64,000 bases of DNA from Paraburkholderia unamae (lineage in GTDB: Bacteria > Pseudomonadota > Gammaproteobacteria > Burkholderiales > Burkholderiaceae): NCBI RefSeq assembly GCF_003268775.1, contig NZ_QLSU01000004.1, positions 248,001-312,000 of the forward strand. The letters are read 5' to 3'. Of the stretch, positions 8,903 to 20,995 are shown in pieces (position 1 is the first letter of the stretch; every line of letters begins with the position of its first letter). Under the pieces are notes generated by a model. That model did no database searches. It was given only the letters and a program-made list of their open reading frames with translations, and was not told where the DNA came from. The translations under genes were made by a program, and so were the position numbers.

Positions 8903-9223
8903 TCAGGCGAATTGGCCGGCCGGCTGTCCTGCAAGCAGGATGGCCGCGTGAGTGGCCGCCACGTCGGCATGTTTGGATGTCTGCGTGAGCGCGGACAACA
9001 TCGCATGATCGTCGAAGCGGAAAAAACAGAGAAGCTGGTCGGAAGAGGCCAACCTGACGATCTGCGCGAGCGACAGTCCGCCAAGCAGATCGGCCAATTC
9101 CGACGACAGTCCCAGTCGGAACATGCCGACCGGCTTGTCCTCGCGCAGCATGCGCTGTGCGAGCATCAGATACGACAAATTAATTTCGCGGATAGAATCC
9201 AGCGTCTCGCTGCTGCGGTCCAT
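8903..9223 (-). CDS. flhD: Flagellar master regulator FlhD
   Basis: FlhD is the partner of FlhC and contributes to DNA binding in the FlhD4C2 activator. The 106-residue protein has the family core: IREINLSYLMLAQRMLREDK and the segment SLAQIVRLASSDQLLCFFRF. It is first in the two-gene operon; flhC begins 11 bases after its stop. A 700-bp AT-rich, repeat-containing region lies upstream, which suits a heavily regulated promoter. Confidence 0.93.
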   Translation of the reverse strand: MDRSSETLDSIREINLSYLMLAQRMLREDKPVGMFRLGLSSELADLLGGLSLAQIVRLASSDQLLCFFRFDDHAMLSALTQTSKHADVAATHAAILLAGQPAGQFA

Positions 9224-9332
9224 TTCTCTAGTTTCCGAAGCCCCGAATTTAACCCCCCGGCTTTTTCGCCGTGTATCTTTTCTGGTCTTGTGGCCGGCCC
9301 TAGCTCATTGGCTGGGCCTGACTCTTTGATAC

Positions 9333-9357
9333 AGGTTGTTACATCTCGTAACAACCT
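9333..9357. promoter_or_regulatory. Inverted repeat AGGTTGTTAC-N5-GTAACAACCT upstream of flhD
   Basis: Two perfect 10-bp arms are separated by ATCTC and centre about 120 bases upstream of the flhD start. There is no T run on either side, so an operator is more likely than a terminator. The core GTAACA recurs in the repeats at 9675-9735 and in the pair at 32765/32871. Confidence 0.5.
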
Positions 9358-9674
9358 TGGAGGGAATTGTATGAGGGCTTATCTCAGAAATCAATCCCTC
9401 GGATCAAAAAATAATCAACTGTTGTAAATTATTTTCGGTAATTTTTTCTGCTATTTGAAGCCGTGCTTGCGGCAATCTGCCGCAACGCCCGCCCAGCCCC
9501 GGCAATTCGGTCTGAAGGCCTTGGTGCTTGGGCTCTCGGTCCCGGCATCCGGTGCATGCGCAACGAATGTGCGGGCGCCGTGCAGGGGGGCTTGCAGGAA
9601 TAAACGTTTTGAAAGGAATTACGTTGACAGGTAAAAAATACGTGTCTGGGGATTAATTCAGATGAGGATTAATA

Positions 9675-9735
9675 TGTAACAGCCGATTCGACCCCAAAAC
9701 AATTGTAACAGCCGAATGTGTAACTAAGGTGTAAC
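9675..9735. repeat. Four TGTAAC direct repeats (iteron-like)
   Basis: The 12-mer TGTAACAGCCGA occurs exactly twice, at 9675-9686 and 9704-9715, with starts 29 bases apart. Two further TGTAAC units lie at 9719 and 9730. They are all in the same orientation within 61 bases. The array lies about 450-510 bases upstream of flhD and looks like a set of binding sites for one protein. Confidence 0.55.
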
Positions 9736-9921
9736 CAGCGCGAGTGCGTGCTATCGCGGGATATGCTCAGTGAGTAAAGCCGGGATTTGCACGAGGAAAT
9801 ATTTATTAAACGGACGCATCAAAGCGTCTTTGGTTACAAATTGGGCTCCGGCGAGAAAGCCGGTAAAGAAGAGACGAAAGCGGTGCGGTGGCTCAGATGA
9901 ATCGGCGAGGTATCCGTTCAT

Positions 9922-10107
9922 TCAGGTGAGCAGCGGCACCGCTTCGATGAGAGCGGCGCCCAGCAGCAGGCCGACCAGCGCGCCGACGAGCCGTGGATGC
10001 CATTTGTCGAGGTGGATCGCGCTGACGAGGGCGCCCACCAGGATGGCCCCGAGCAGGGCGAAGGCGACCAGCAGGTAGGCGATCTCGAAATCATTGTCGA
10101 TGATCAT
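9922..10107 (-). CDS. Small two-helix membrane protein, function unknown
   Basis: A 61-residue protein starts at ATG 10107 behind a strong AAGGAGG ribosome-binding site. Two hydrophobic segments, about residues 8-30 and 40-60, predict a hairpin in the inner membrane; the linker HLDKWHPR is positively charged. It is divergent from the universal stress protein gene, and the two share the 37-bp inverted repeat between them. This suggests joint regulation with the nitrate-respiration block. I do not recognise the family. Confidence 0.7.
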   Translation of the reverse strand: MIIDNDFEIAYLLVAFALLGAILVGALVSAIHLDKWHPRLVGALVGLLLGAALIEAVPLLT

Positions 10108-10141
10108 GGCGCCTCCTTAAAGACGATCTGGCGAAAGCCCA

Positions 10142-10178
10142 TATGCCAGTTATATCACAACATGATATAACTGGCATA
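10142..10178. promoter_or_regulatory. Perfect 37-bp inverted repeat between divergent genes
   Basis: Arms TATGCCAGTTATATCA (10142-10157) and their exact complement (10163-10178) flank the 5-base spacer CAACA. It lies between the small membrane protein gene and the universal stress protein gene. A second short inverted repeat, AATGA-N5-TCATT, follows at 10178-10192. The half-sites face the opposite way from an FNR box (TTGAT-N4-ATCAA), so FNR itself is not the obvious reader. A dimeric repressor or activator site is likely. Confidence 0.6.
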
Positions 10179-10220
10179 ATGAAAGCATCATTCCGGGGTG
10201 AACCGCGAGGGAGAAAGCTC

Positions 10221-10682
10221 ATGGCCTCGTTTAAACGCATTCTGCTGTGCTACGACGCGACGCGCGAAGGACGGCGCGCGTTGCGCGAGGGCGCCGACCT
10301 CGCGCGCGAGTGCCACGCCCAGACGCACCTGCTCGCGGTGCTCGACCAGGCGCCGCTGCAATGGGGCACGGATATCGCCTCGGCGGTGCCGTTCGAGGCC
10401 GCCGAGGAGGCGGCGCGCGAAATCCTGCGCGACGGGGTGGCGTGCCTCCAGGAAAAGGGGCTCGCGGCGACCGGGCACTTCGTGGTGGGTCGGCCTATCG
10501 ACGTGATTGCGAGCTACTGCGCCGAGCTCATGCCCGACCTGATCGTGCTGGGCCACCACCGGCGCGGGCCGTTCAAGCGTTGGTGGGACGGGCGCGACGA
10601 CCGCCTGCTGCTCGACCGGGTGTCGTGCAGCGTGCTCGTCGTAACGGCGCCCGAGCCTCAGGCGGCAGCGGCCGCCGCCTGA
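10221..10682 (+). CDS. Universal stress protein (UspA family)
   Basis: A 153-residue single-domain Usp begins MASFKRILLCYD, the usual first strand with its Asp, and ends with the strand VSCSVLVVTAPE. The segment DLIVLGHHRRGPF is in the place of the ATP-binding G-x2-G loop but departs from the G-x2-G-x9-G(S/T) pattern, so nucleotide binding is uncertain. The frame is open further upstream; GAGGGAGAAAG before ATG 10221 fixes the start. It sits convergent to narK and at the end of the nar cluster, and in many bacteria Usp genes near nar genes respond to low oxygen. Confidence 0.88.
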   Translation: MASFKRILLCYDATREGRRALREGADLARECHAQTHLLAVLDQAPLQWGTDIASAVPFEAAEEAAREILRDGVACLQEKGLAATGHFVVGRPIDVIASYCAELMPDLIVLGHHRRGPFKRWWDGRDDRLLLDRVSCSVLVVTAPEPQAAAAAA

Positions 10683-10702
10683 GGCGAAGGCTCGCGTGCG
10701 TG

Positions 10703-11989
10703 TCAGGCGCTGCTCTGGCCGAGAATCGGCGTGCGCTTGACCTCGGAGATGTAGAGCAGGATCAGCGAGACCCAGACAATGCCGTAGAGCAGCATGAAGC
10801 AGCTCGAACGGATCTTGAGCCAGTCGAGCAGCATGCCGAACAGGATCGGCAGCAGAAAGCCGCCGAGGCCGCCCGCCAGGCCGACAATGCCGGTCACGAC
10901 GCCCATGTTGGTGGGAAAGTCGTCGGCCACGTACTTGAACGTCGAGGCCATGCCGAACGCGAACACCGCGCCCAGCACGAAGGCCACCGCGACGAAGCCG
11001 AACAGCGGCATGTTGATGTGGAGCGCCGCCTGACCATCGATCGTGTGGATCACGAAGTCCGTGGGCGGGTACGAGAGGATGAACAGGCAGATCCACGCCA
11101 CCCACAGGCCCCACCAGGTGACCGTATGCGCGCCCAGCTTGTCGGCGAGTACGCCGCCGACCGCCCGCAGGATCGAGCCTGGCAGCGAGAAGCCCGCGGC
11201 GAAGGCCGAAGCCATGACGAGCGACATGCCGTACTCGGCCTTCAGGTATTGCGGAATCCACAGCGAGAGGGCGGTGAAGCCGCCGAAGGTGATCGAGTAA
11301 TACTGGCACAGGCGCCACACGCGCGGGTCGGCCAGCACCTTGAATGTGTCCAGCAGCGAGCCGCCCGACTTGCCCGCGCCGGGGTCGCGCGCCGAGCCTA
11401 ACCAGAAAATGACGGCGGTCACGAGCAGGGCGACGGCGTAGACGCGCGGCACGAAGCGCCATCCGTAGAGATTTTCGAGCTGCGGCGTGACGAACAGGTT
11501 GACGGCCGCGCCCACCGTGCCCGCGCCGAAGAAACCCATGGCGAAGCCGCGCTGGCTGGGCGGGAAAAAGCGCGCGACGTAAGGCGTGCCCACCGCGAAC
11601 GACGCGCCCACGCAGCCGAGAAAGAGGCCGATGAGCAGGAACTGCCACAGCTCGCTCGCGTAGCTGACGATATACACGGGCACCGCGCACACCACGAGCA
11701 GCGTGGTCATGACGATGCGCCCGCCGAAGCGGTCGGTCCACGCGCCGAGCGGCAAACGCATGATCGCGCCGGTGAGCACGGGCGTGGCGGTAAGCAGGCC
11801 GAACTCGGTGCTGTTGAGCTGGAGTTCCTCGCGCAACTGCACGCCGAGCACGCCGAACATCATCCACACCACGAAACATACGAGAAACGCGAGCGTGCTC
11901 ACGAGCAGGACGGACCAGGCCTTCGCGCCGACCTTCTCCGGTTGCGCGGCGCCCGTCACGGGGCGCGCCGATTCGCTACGCAGATTCAT
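10703..11989 (-). CDS. narK: Nitrate/nitrite transporter NarK (MFS)
   Basis: This 428-residue, 12-helix MFS protein is last in the nar operon. The NarK/NasA family pattern is present: WMMFGVLGVQLREELQL in helix 1, LGAWTDRFGGR in the 2-3 loop, and the glycine-rich MGVVTGIVGLAGGLGGF segment of the nitrate signature. It would import nitrate and/or exchange it for nitrite for the cytoplasm-facing NarGHI enzyme. Only one narK copy is seen here. The start ATG 11989 has GGAGGCAAC just before it. Confidence 0.92.
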   Translation of the reverse strand: MNLRSESARPVTGAAQPEKVGAKAWSVLLVSTLAFLVCFVVWMMFGVLGVQLREELQLNSTEFGLLTATPVLTGAIMRLPLGAWTDRFGGRIVMTTLLVVCAVPVYIVSYASELWQFLLIGLFLGCVGASFAVGTPYVARFFPPSQRGFAMGFFGAGTVGAAVNLFVTPQLENLYGWRFVPRVYAVALLVTAVIFWLGSARDPGAGKSGGSLLDTFKVLADPRVWRLCQYYSITFGGFTALSLWIPQYLKAEYGMSLVMASAFAAGFSLPGSILRAVGGVLADKLGAHTVTWWGLWVAWICLFILSYPPTDFVIHTIDGQAALHINMPLFGFVAVAFVLGAVFAFGMASTFKYVADDFPTNMGVVTGIVGLAGGLGGFLLPILFGMLLDWLKIRSSCFMLLYGIVWVSLILLYISEVKRTPILGQSSA

Positions 11990-12022
11990 GTTGCCTCCAT
12001 CGCGTGGGGGTGCACGTCGACG

Positions 12023-12814
12023 TCACTGGACGAGGGGACTCGTTGCGGCTTCCAGTGCCGCGTTTTCGAGCGTCGCTTCGGATGCGAGTATCGATACGTA
12101 CTGCTGAATGGCCTTGTGGCGCACGCGCTCGCTGAGAAAGCGCGCGATGTCGCTGGACACCTCGCTATACGCTACGGGGTCGCCCGGCACGCGCCGGTCC
12201 ACGCGCACGAGATGAAAGCCGTAGCGCGTGCGCACGAGGCGCGGCACGATGCCGATGTCGGTGGCGTCGAACAGCGCCGCTTCGAACTCGGGCACGGTGT
12301 CGCCGCGCGCGAGCTGGCCGAGGCTGCCGCCCACGCCCGCCGAAGGGCAGTTCGAGAACTGCCGCGCCAGCGCCTCGAAGGTGTCGGGCGTTTGCTGGAG
12401 TTCGCGCAGCGTTTCCTCCGCCTTCTGGCGCAGCAGCGCGAGCGGCACACGCTCGGTGATGGCGAAGAGAATGTGGCTCGCGTACACCAGTTCGTTGCGA
12501 ACGAAACGTTTGGCGTGTTGCGCGTAGTAGCGTTCGCAGTCCTCGGGCGTGGGCTCGGGCACGCGCAGTTCGCGCGCCAGCAGCGTGTCGAGCACGGCGT
12601 CGTCGAGCTCGGCGTCCGGCGCGATCAGGCCGAGCGCCGTGGCGCGCTGGCGCAACAGCTCGTGCACGACGAGCGCGCGCCGTGCGGCGAGCGCGGGGTC
12701 AGGGTCGTCGGTGTGATTGCCGCGCTCGGTCTCGATCGCCGCGAGGCCGATCTCGACGTCGTTTACACGCGCGGGCTGGTCGAGGGCAAGGTCATGCGGG
12801 GCCGCGTTCGTCAT
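12023..12814 (-). CDS. Parvulin-type peptidyl-prolyl isomerase of the nar operon
   Basis: A 263-residue protein carries an N-terminal helical part (about 1-110) and a parvulin/rotamase domain (about 110-215), with YASHILFAI, ALARQFSNCPSAGVGGSLG and the C-terminal YGFHLVRVD. There is no signal peptide, so it should work in the cytoplasm, like NifM, which helps nitrogenase mature. It lies between narI and narK in one operon, which suggests a folding role for the nitrate reductase. That role is inference. Confidence 0.88.
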   Translation of the reverse strand: MTNAAPHDLALDQPARVNDVEIGLAAIETERGNHTDDPDPALAARRALVVHELLRQRATALGLIAPDAELDDAVLDTLLARELRVPEPTPEDCERYYAQHAKRFVRNELVYASHILFAITERVPLALLRQKAEETLRELQQTPDTFEALARQFSNCPSAGVGGSLGQLARGDTVPEFEAALFDATDIGIVPRLVRTRYGFHLVRVDRRVPGDPVAYSEVSSDIARFLSERVRHKAIQQYVSILASEATLENAALEAATSPLVQ

Positions 12815-12846
12815 CGATTGCGCTCCTGGTTCCGGTGGAGGGAGGA

Positions 12847-13530
12847 TTAGCGCTTGCGCACGAGCTGGTACGGGCGGATCAGATAGAAAACCGAAGCGAT
12901 GCCGCTCCAGATATGGACCATGCGCGTGAACGGCGAAACGAGGAAGATGGTGAAGCCCAGCGCGATGTGCGTCTGGTACACGAGCGGCACGCCGTCGAGC
13001 AGGCCCGCGATGTTGGGCCGGAAGGTCACCACGCCTTTCACGTAGTCAGTGAGCTGTTCGAACATCATGCCGTCCATGTGGCGCGCGGAGAGCACCACGG
13101 TGGCGAGCCCGAGCGCGAGCTGCGCCCACAGCATGAACACGATGACGATATCCGACGTCTTGCTGTTCACGCGGATACGCGTGTCGCCCAGCCGCCGCGC
13201 GATCAGGATCGTGAGGCCGACAATCGCGAAGCTGCCCGCCACGCCGCCCGCCACCATCGCGAGCAACTGGTGCACGGTGGCGGAGATGAAAGGCGCGACC
13301 AGCCAGTGCGGTGCGAGAAAGCCGACGAAGTGGCCCATCACCACGACCAGAATGCCCCAGTGGAACAGGTTGCTGCCAAGGCGCAGCGAGCCGCGCCGCA
13401 GCAATTGCGACGAGTCGCTCTTCCACGTGTACTGCTCGCGGTCGAAGCGCACGAGCGAGCCGAACAGCAAGACGGCCAGGCAGATATACGGATAGATGCC
13501 GAACAGAAACTGATGGAGGTAGTTGCCCAT
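12847..13530 (-). CDS. narI: Respiratory nitrate reductase gamma subunit NarI
   Basis: NarI is the membrane cytochrome b subunit that oxidises quinol and passes electrons to NarH. The 227-residue protein has five hydrophobic helices; the histidines in NLFHWGILVVVMGH and in the later TVHQLL and TRMVHIWSG segments are placed like heme ligands of the family. The frame is open to 13647, but the family start MGNYLHQF at 13530 has an AGGAGC ribosome-binding site. It follows narJ by 76 bases. Confidence 0.95.
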   Translation of the reverse strand: MGNYLHQFLFGIYPYICLAVLLFGSLVRFDREQYTWKSDSSQLLRRGSLRLGSNLFHWGILVVVMGHFVGFLAPHWLVAPFISATVHQLLAMVAGGVAGSFAIVGLTILIARRLGDTRIRVNSKTSDIVIVFMLWAQLALGLATVVLSARHMDGMMFEQLTDYVKGVVTFRPNIAGLLDGVPLVYQTHIALGFTIFLVSPFTRMVHIWSGIASVFYLIRPYQLVRKR

Positions 13531-13606
13531 GACGGCTCCTTGCTTGCTTTTTTGCCAACGGCGTTCGAACGGTGTATCCGGATCGCGTGTTGCAGGTGGC
13601 GGCTGT

Positions 13607-14302
13607 CTAGCGCGGCGCGCGGCGCGGGTGAAACTCCACAGGCGCAACCGCAGGCCGTTCCGCGCCCATGAATTGCACCGGTTCGTCGGCCCAGGCCGCG
13701 TCGAGCGCTTGCAGGTGGTCCTTGTCGTGCGGCTTGCCCGCGTCGTCGTCGTGCGCGGCGTCGGGCAGGTCGGCGCCGCCCGCGCCCGCGAGCGGCAGCA
13801 GCGCGCCGATCACGTACGCGTAATGGCTGTTGCGGCGGCTCAGCTCGGCCGTGATCGACTGGAGAATCGCCGTGGTTTCGGCCAGCAGTGCGCGCGCCTC
13901 GTTCGGCTCCAGAATCGAGAGGTATTCGAGGAACACGGGCAGATAGTCGGGCAACTGGCCCGGCTGGAGCAGCATGCCGTGCTTCTCGTAGGTCTGAACG
14001 AGGTCGATCATCGCCTGGCCGCGATCGCGCGATTCGCCGTGCACGTGCTCGAACAGATGCAGCGAAGTCGCGCGGCCGCGATCGAACAAGGCAACGTAGT
14101 TCTCTTGCAGCGCGAGCAGATCGCGCGAGCCGAGATAGTCGATGAAGCGTTCGAGCCTCTCGCGCGCCTCGGCGCCGAACGCACGCTCGCTGCGCACGAT
14201 CGCGCGCAGTTCATGCACCGCTTCGACGAGCGGCACATCGGGATACTCGAGCAGCGACGCAACGAGCCGGTAGGTCATGGGCTGGGGACGAGCCGCGAAC
14301 AT
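13607..14302 (-). CDS. narJ: Nitrate reductase molybdenum cofactor assembly chaperone NarJ
   Basis: NarJ is the dedicated chaperone that holds NarG while its cofactors are inserted; it is not part of the final enzyme. The 231-residue protein has the TorD/NarJ-type helical pattern with LVASLLEYPD near the start, LFEHVHGESRDRGQAM in the middle and LPDYLPVFLEYLS after it. The frame is open upstream, but ATG 14302, two bases after the narH stop and behind AGGAG, is the natural start. Confidence 0.94.
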   Translation of the reverse strand: MFAARPQPMTYRLVASLLEYPDVPLVEAVHELRAIVRSERAFGAEARERLERFIDYLGSRDLLALQENYVALFDRGRATSLHLFEHVHGESRDRGQAMIDLVQTYEKHGMLLQPGQLPDYLPVFLEYLSILEPNEARALLAETTAILQSITAELSRRNSHYAYVIGALLPLAGAGGADLPDAAHDDDAGKPHDKDHLQALDAAWADEPVQFMGAERPAVAPVEFHPRRAPR

Positions 14303-14304
14303 GG

Positions 14305-15824
14305 TCAGATCTCCTGAATGGGAATCTGGCGATGTCCGCTTTTCGGCGCGAACAGGCTTGCCTCCGATTTGCCGTCCGAACAGCCGTTGCCGAACGAGAA
14401 GCCGCACGACGAGCGCAGGTCGAAGGCGTTCTCCGCGTACTCGCGGTGCGTGGTGGGAATCACGAAACGGTCCTCGTAGTTCGCGATCGCGAGATAGCGA
14501 TACATCTCTTCCACCTGGGCCAGCGAGAGCCCGACCTGCGTGAGCACCTGCGGAGCGTCCACGCGGTCCACGTTGCGCGCGCGCATGAAAGCGCGCATGG
14601 CGAGCATGCGTTCCAGCGCGAGCTGCACGGGCTTTTCGTCGCCGGCCGTGAGCAGGTTCGCGAGGTAGCGAAGCGGAATGCGCAGCGAGTGCACGTCGGG
14701 CAGCCACCCGTTCATGCCCAGCTCGCCGCTGTTGGCGGCCGAATTGATGGGCGAGAGCGGCGGCACGTACCAGACCATCGGCAGCGTGCGGTACTCGGGG
14801 TGCAGCGGGAAGGCAATGCGCCAGTCGATCGCCATCTTGTAGACGGGCGAGCGTTGTGCGCCGTCGATCCACGCTTGCGGAACGCCGTCGCGCGCGGCCT
14901 GCTCGATCACGGCCGGGTCGAACGGGTCGAGGAACACGTCGAGCTGCGCCTGGTAGAGGTCCTTCTCGTCGGCCACGCTTGCTGCGTCGCGAATGCGGTC
15001 GGCATCGTAGAGCAGCACGCCGAGATAACGGATGCGCCCGACGCATGTTTCCGAGCACACCGTGGGTTGCCCCGCCTCGATACGCGGATAGCAGAAGATG
15101 CACTTTTCTGCCTTGCCGCTATGCCAGTTGAAGTAGATCTTCTTGTACGGGCAGCCCGAAACGCACATGCGCCAGCCGCGGCACTTGTCCTGATCGATCA
15201 GCACGATGCCGTCTTCCTCGCGCTTGTAGATCGAACCGGAAGGGCAGGCGGCCACGCAGGCGGGGTTCAGGCAGTGCTCGCACAGGCGCGGCAGATACAT
15301 CATGAAGGTGTTCTCGAACTGCCCGTAGATATCCTTCTGCACGTTCTCGAAGTTATAGTCCTTCGAACGCTTTTCGAACTCGCCGCCCAGAATCTCTTCC
15401 CAGTTCGGCCCCCACTCGATCTTCTCCATGCGCTGGCCGCTGATGAGCGAGCGCGGCCGTGCAACGGGCGTGGCCTTCGTGTTGCCCGCTTCCTGCAAAT
15501 GCGCGTAATCGAAGGTGAAAGGCTCGTAGTAGTCGTCGATTTCGGGCAGATGCGGGTTGGCGAAAATTTGCGCGAGCAGCCGCCACTTGCCGCCCAGGCG
15601 CGGCTCGATCTGGCCGTCGGCCTTGCGTACCCAGCCGCCGCGCCAGCGCTCCTGGTTCTCCCATTCCTTCGGGTAGCCGATGCCGGGCTTGGTTTCCACA
15701 TTGTTGAACCACGCGTATTCCATGCCTTCGCGGCTCGTCCACACGTTCTTGCAGGTCACCGAACACGTATGGCAGCCAATGCACTTGTCGAGGTTCAGGA
15801 CCATCGCGATCTGCGCACGCACTT

Positions 15825-15828
<4 letters not shown>
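14305..15828 (-). CDS. narH: Respiratory nitrate reductase beta subunit NarH
   Basis: NarH carries the iron-sulfur clusters linking NarI to NarG on the cytoplasmic side. The 507-residue protein begins MKVRAQIAMVLNLDKCIGCHTC, the usual first ferredoxin-type Cys cluster; further clusters lie at CEHCLNPACVAACPSG, CRGWRMCVSGCPYKK and CIFCYPRIEAGQPTVCSETC. The tryptophan in CRGW is the family hallmark of the 3Fe-4S cluster. Its ATG overlaps the narG stop by four bases (ATGA). Confidence 0.97.
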
Positions 15829-19616
<3,788 letters not shown>

Positions 19617-20178
19617 GTCATCTCCAGCTTGTACGTCGGGGACTACCGTAATTTAGGAGAAGGATTGAGAAGATGTAAAGGGGATGAATGAAATCTATTT
19701 CGACGTATATGAATGGATATAACGAATTCCAGAAATCATTGACAGGAAGTTGGCAAAATGTCGGATATGCAATATGCACAATAACGATGAATATGTTTGA
19801 AAACGAATGGTGTTTCAAATTTTTCATCAAGTGCAAGAAAGTTGTGGGATTTCTGGGGAAAACGCAGTGAATCGTGAGGCTGTGTGTTTCCGGGATTTAA
19901 ATATGGAGTTCGAAGCATGTGGTAAATCGGCATCAAACGTGGAGGTTGTCATCGGGAAATGAGGCGCGTTATACGCCAGGGCAAGAATTGGATTGGGATG
20001 AATGGGGCGATTGTTGCGTGCGCATGAATCCAGAATCTTTATTCCAGTTTCATTTCATGACGTGGACATATTCCCGAGATCGGCCGGCTGCCAACGGCTG
20101 AGGCCAACTTCACGCGCGCCCCCGCTTTGCCCGACAATACCGGCATCAGCCGTCATGCAAACCACTGGAGTGACTTCG
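19617..20178. promoter_or_regulatory. AT-rich intergenic region between narG and hyi
   Basis: This 560-base stretch separates the divergent narG and hydroxypyruvate isomerase genes. From 19640 to about 20050 it is far more AT-rich than the rest of the window. Short open frames exist on both strands but lack ribosome-binding sites and family features. It must hold the nar operon promoter. I looked for FNR boxes and NarL heptamers and found none convincing by eye. The last 130 bases return to high GC. Confidence 0.5.
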
Positions 20179-20967
20179 ATGCCGCGCTTTGCCGCCAATC
20201 TCTCGATGATGTACAACGAGCACGCGTTTCTCGACCGCTTCGCCGCCGCGGCGCGCGACGGCTTCGAAGCCGTGGAGTATCTGTTTCCGTATGAACATCC
20301 GGCCGCGCAAATCAAGGCGCGGCTCGACGGCGCGTCGCTCGTCCAGGCGCTCTTCAACGCGCCGCCGGGAAACTGGGCGGCGGGCGAGCGCGGCATCGCT
20401 TCGCTGCCGGGGCGCGAGGACGAGTTTCGCCGCAGCATCGACACCGCGCTCGACTATGCGCGCGTCCTTGGCAACCGCAAGATTCACGTGATGGCGGGAC
20501 TCGTCGCGCATGAGGCGTCGCGCGCGGCGCAGCGCGATCTGTACCTGGAGCGTCTTGGCTACGCGGCACGCGTGGCTGCGGCCGACGGCATCGACGTGCT
20601 GATCGAGCCGATCAATACACGCGACATGCCCGGCTACCTGCTCAACCGTCAGGACGACGCGCACGCGATCTGCGCGGAAGTGGGCGCGCCGAATTTGCGC
20701 GTGCAGTTCGATTGCTACCACTGCCAGATCGTCGAGGGCGATCTCGCCGTGAAACTCGCGCGCGACATGGCGGGCATCGGTCACATTCAGATCGCGGGCG
20801 TGCCCGAGCGCCACGAACCCGACAGCGGCGAGCTCAATTACCCGTGGTTGCTCGCGCGCATCGACGAACTGGGCTACGACGGCTGGATCGGCTGCGAATA
20901 CCGGCCGCGCGCCGATACGTCTGCGGGCCTTGGCTGGATTCGGCCGTGGCTGGCGGCACGCGCTTGA
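20179..20967 (+). CDS. hyi: Hydroxypyruvate isomerase (TIM-barrel, Hyi/OtnI family)
   Basis: This 262-residue cytoplasmic enzyme interconverts hydroxypyruvate and tartronate semialdehyde, or acts on a related 2-oxo-sugar acid in OtnI-type members. The family pattern is clear: [14 protein letters not shown] at the start, [26 protein letters not shown] with the first catalytic Glu, FDCYHCQ, and [10 protein letters not shown] with the second. ATG 20179 is preceded by GGAG at an eight-base spacing; the upstream frame extension is unlikely. No glyoxylate-pathway partners are next to it. Confidence 0.9.
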   Translation: MPRFAANLSMMYNEHAFLDRFAAAARDGFEAVEYLFPYEHPAAQIKARLDGASLVQALFNAPPGNWAAGERGIASLPGREDEFRRSIDTALDYARVLGNRKIHVMAGLVAHEASRAAQRDLYLERLGYAARVAAADGIDVLIEPINTRDMPGYLLNRQDDAHAICAEVGAPNLRVQFDCYHCQIVEGDLAVKLARDMAGIGHIQIAGVPERHEPDSGELNYPWLLARIDELGYDGWIGCEYRPRADTSAGLGWIRPWLAARA

Positions 20968-20995
20968 AGTTGCGAGGAAAGCGACCGCCTGCGCA

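Larger units (their letters stand above)
9224..9921 (-). promoter_or_regulatory. Long AT-rich intergenic control region of flhDC
   Basis: About 700 bases separate flhD from the next minus-strand gene and hold no convincing gene. The stretch is much richer in A+T than its surroundings, especially 9370-9450 and 9600-9730. It contains a 25-bp inverted repeat (9333-9357), an 8-bp-stem hairpin (9467-9485), a direct repeat GGATTAAT at 9650 and 9666, and four TGTAAC units (9675-9735). The layout suits a multi-input promoter for flagellar master genes; the factors are not known. Confidence 0.6.

Noticed and set aside
9467..9485. Terminator in the flhDC upstream region
   Set aside because: The TTGCGGCA hairpin has a three-base loop and no T run on either strand.
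10142..10178. FNR box at the stress-protein promoter
   Set aside because: The half-sites are ATCA outward and TGAT inward, the reverse of TTGAT-N4-ATCAA, so the element was kept as an unknown operator.
19618..19870. Short open frames (60-72 codons) on both strands in the AT-rich region upstream of narG
   Set aside because: No ribosome-binding sites, no conserved features, and the base composition alone explains the frames.
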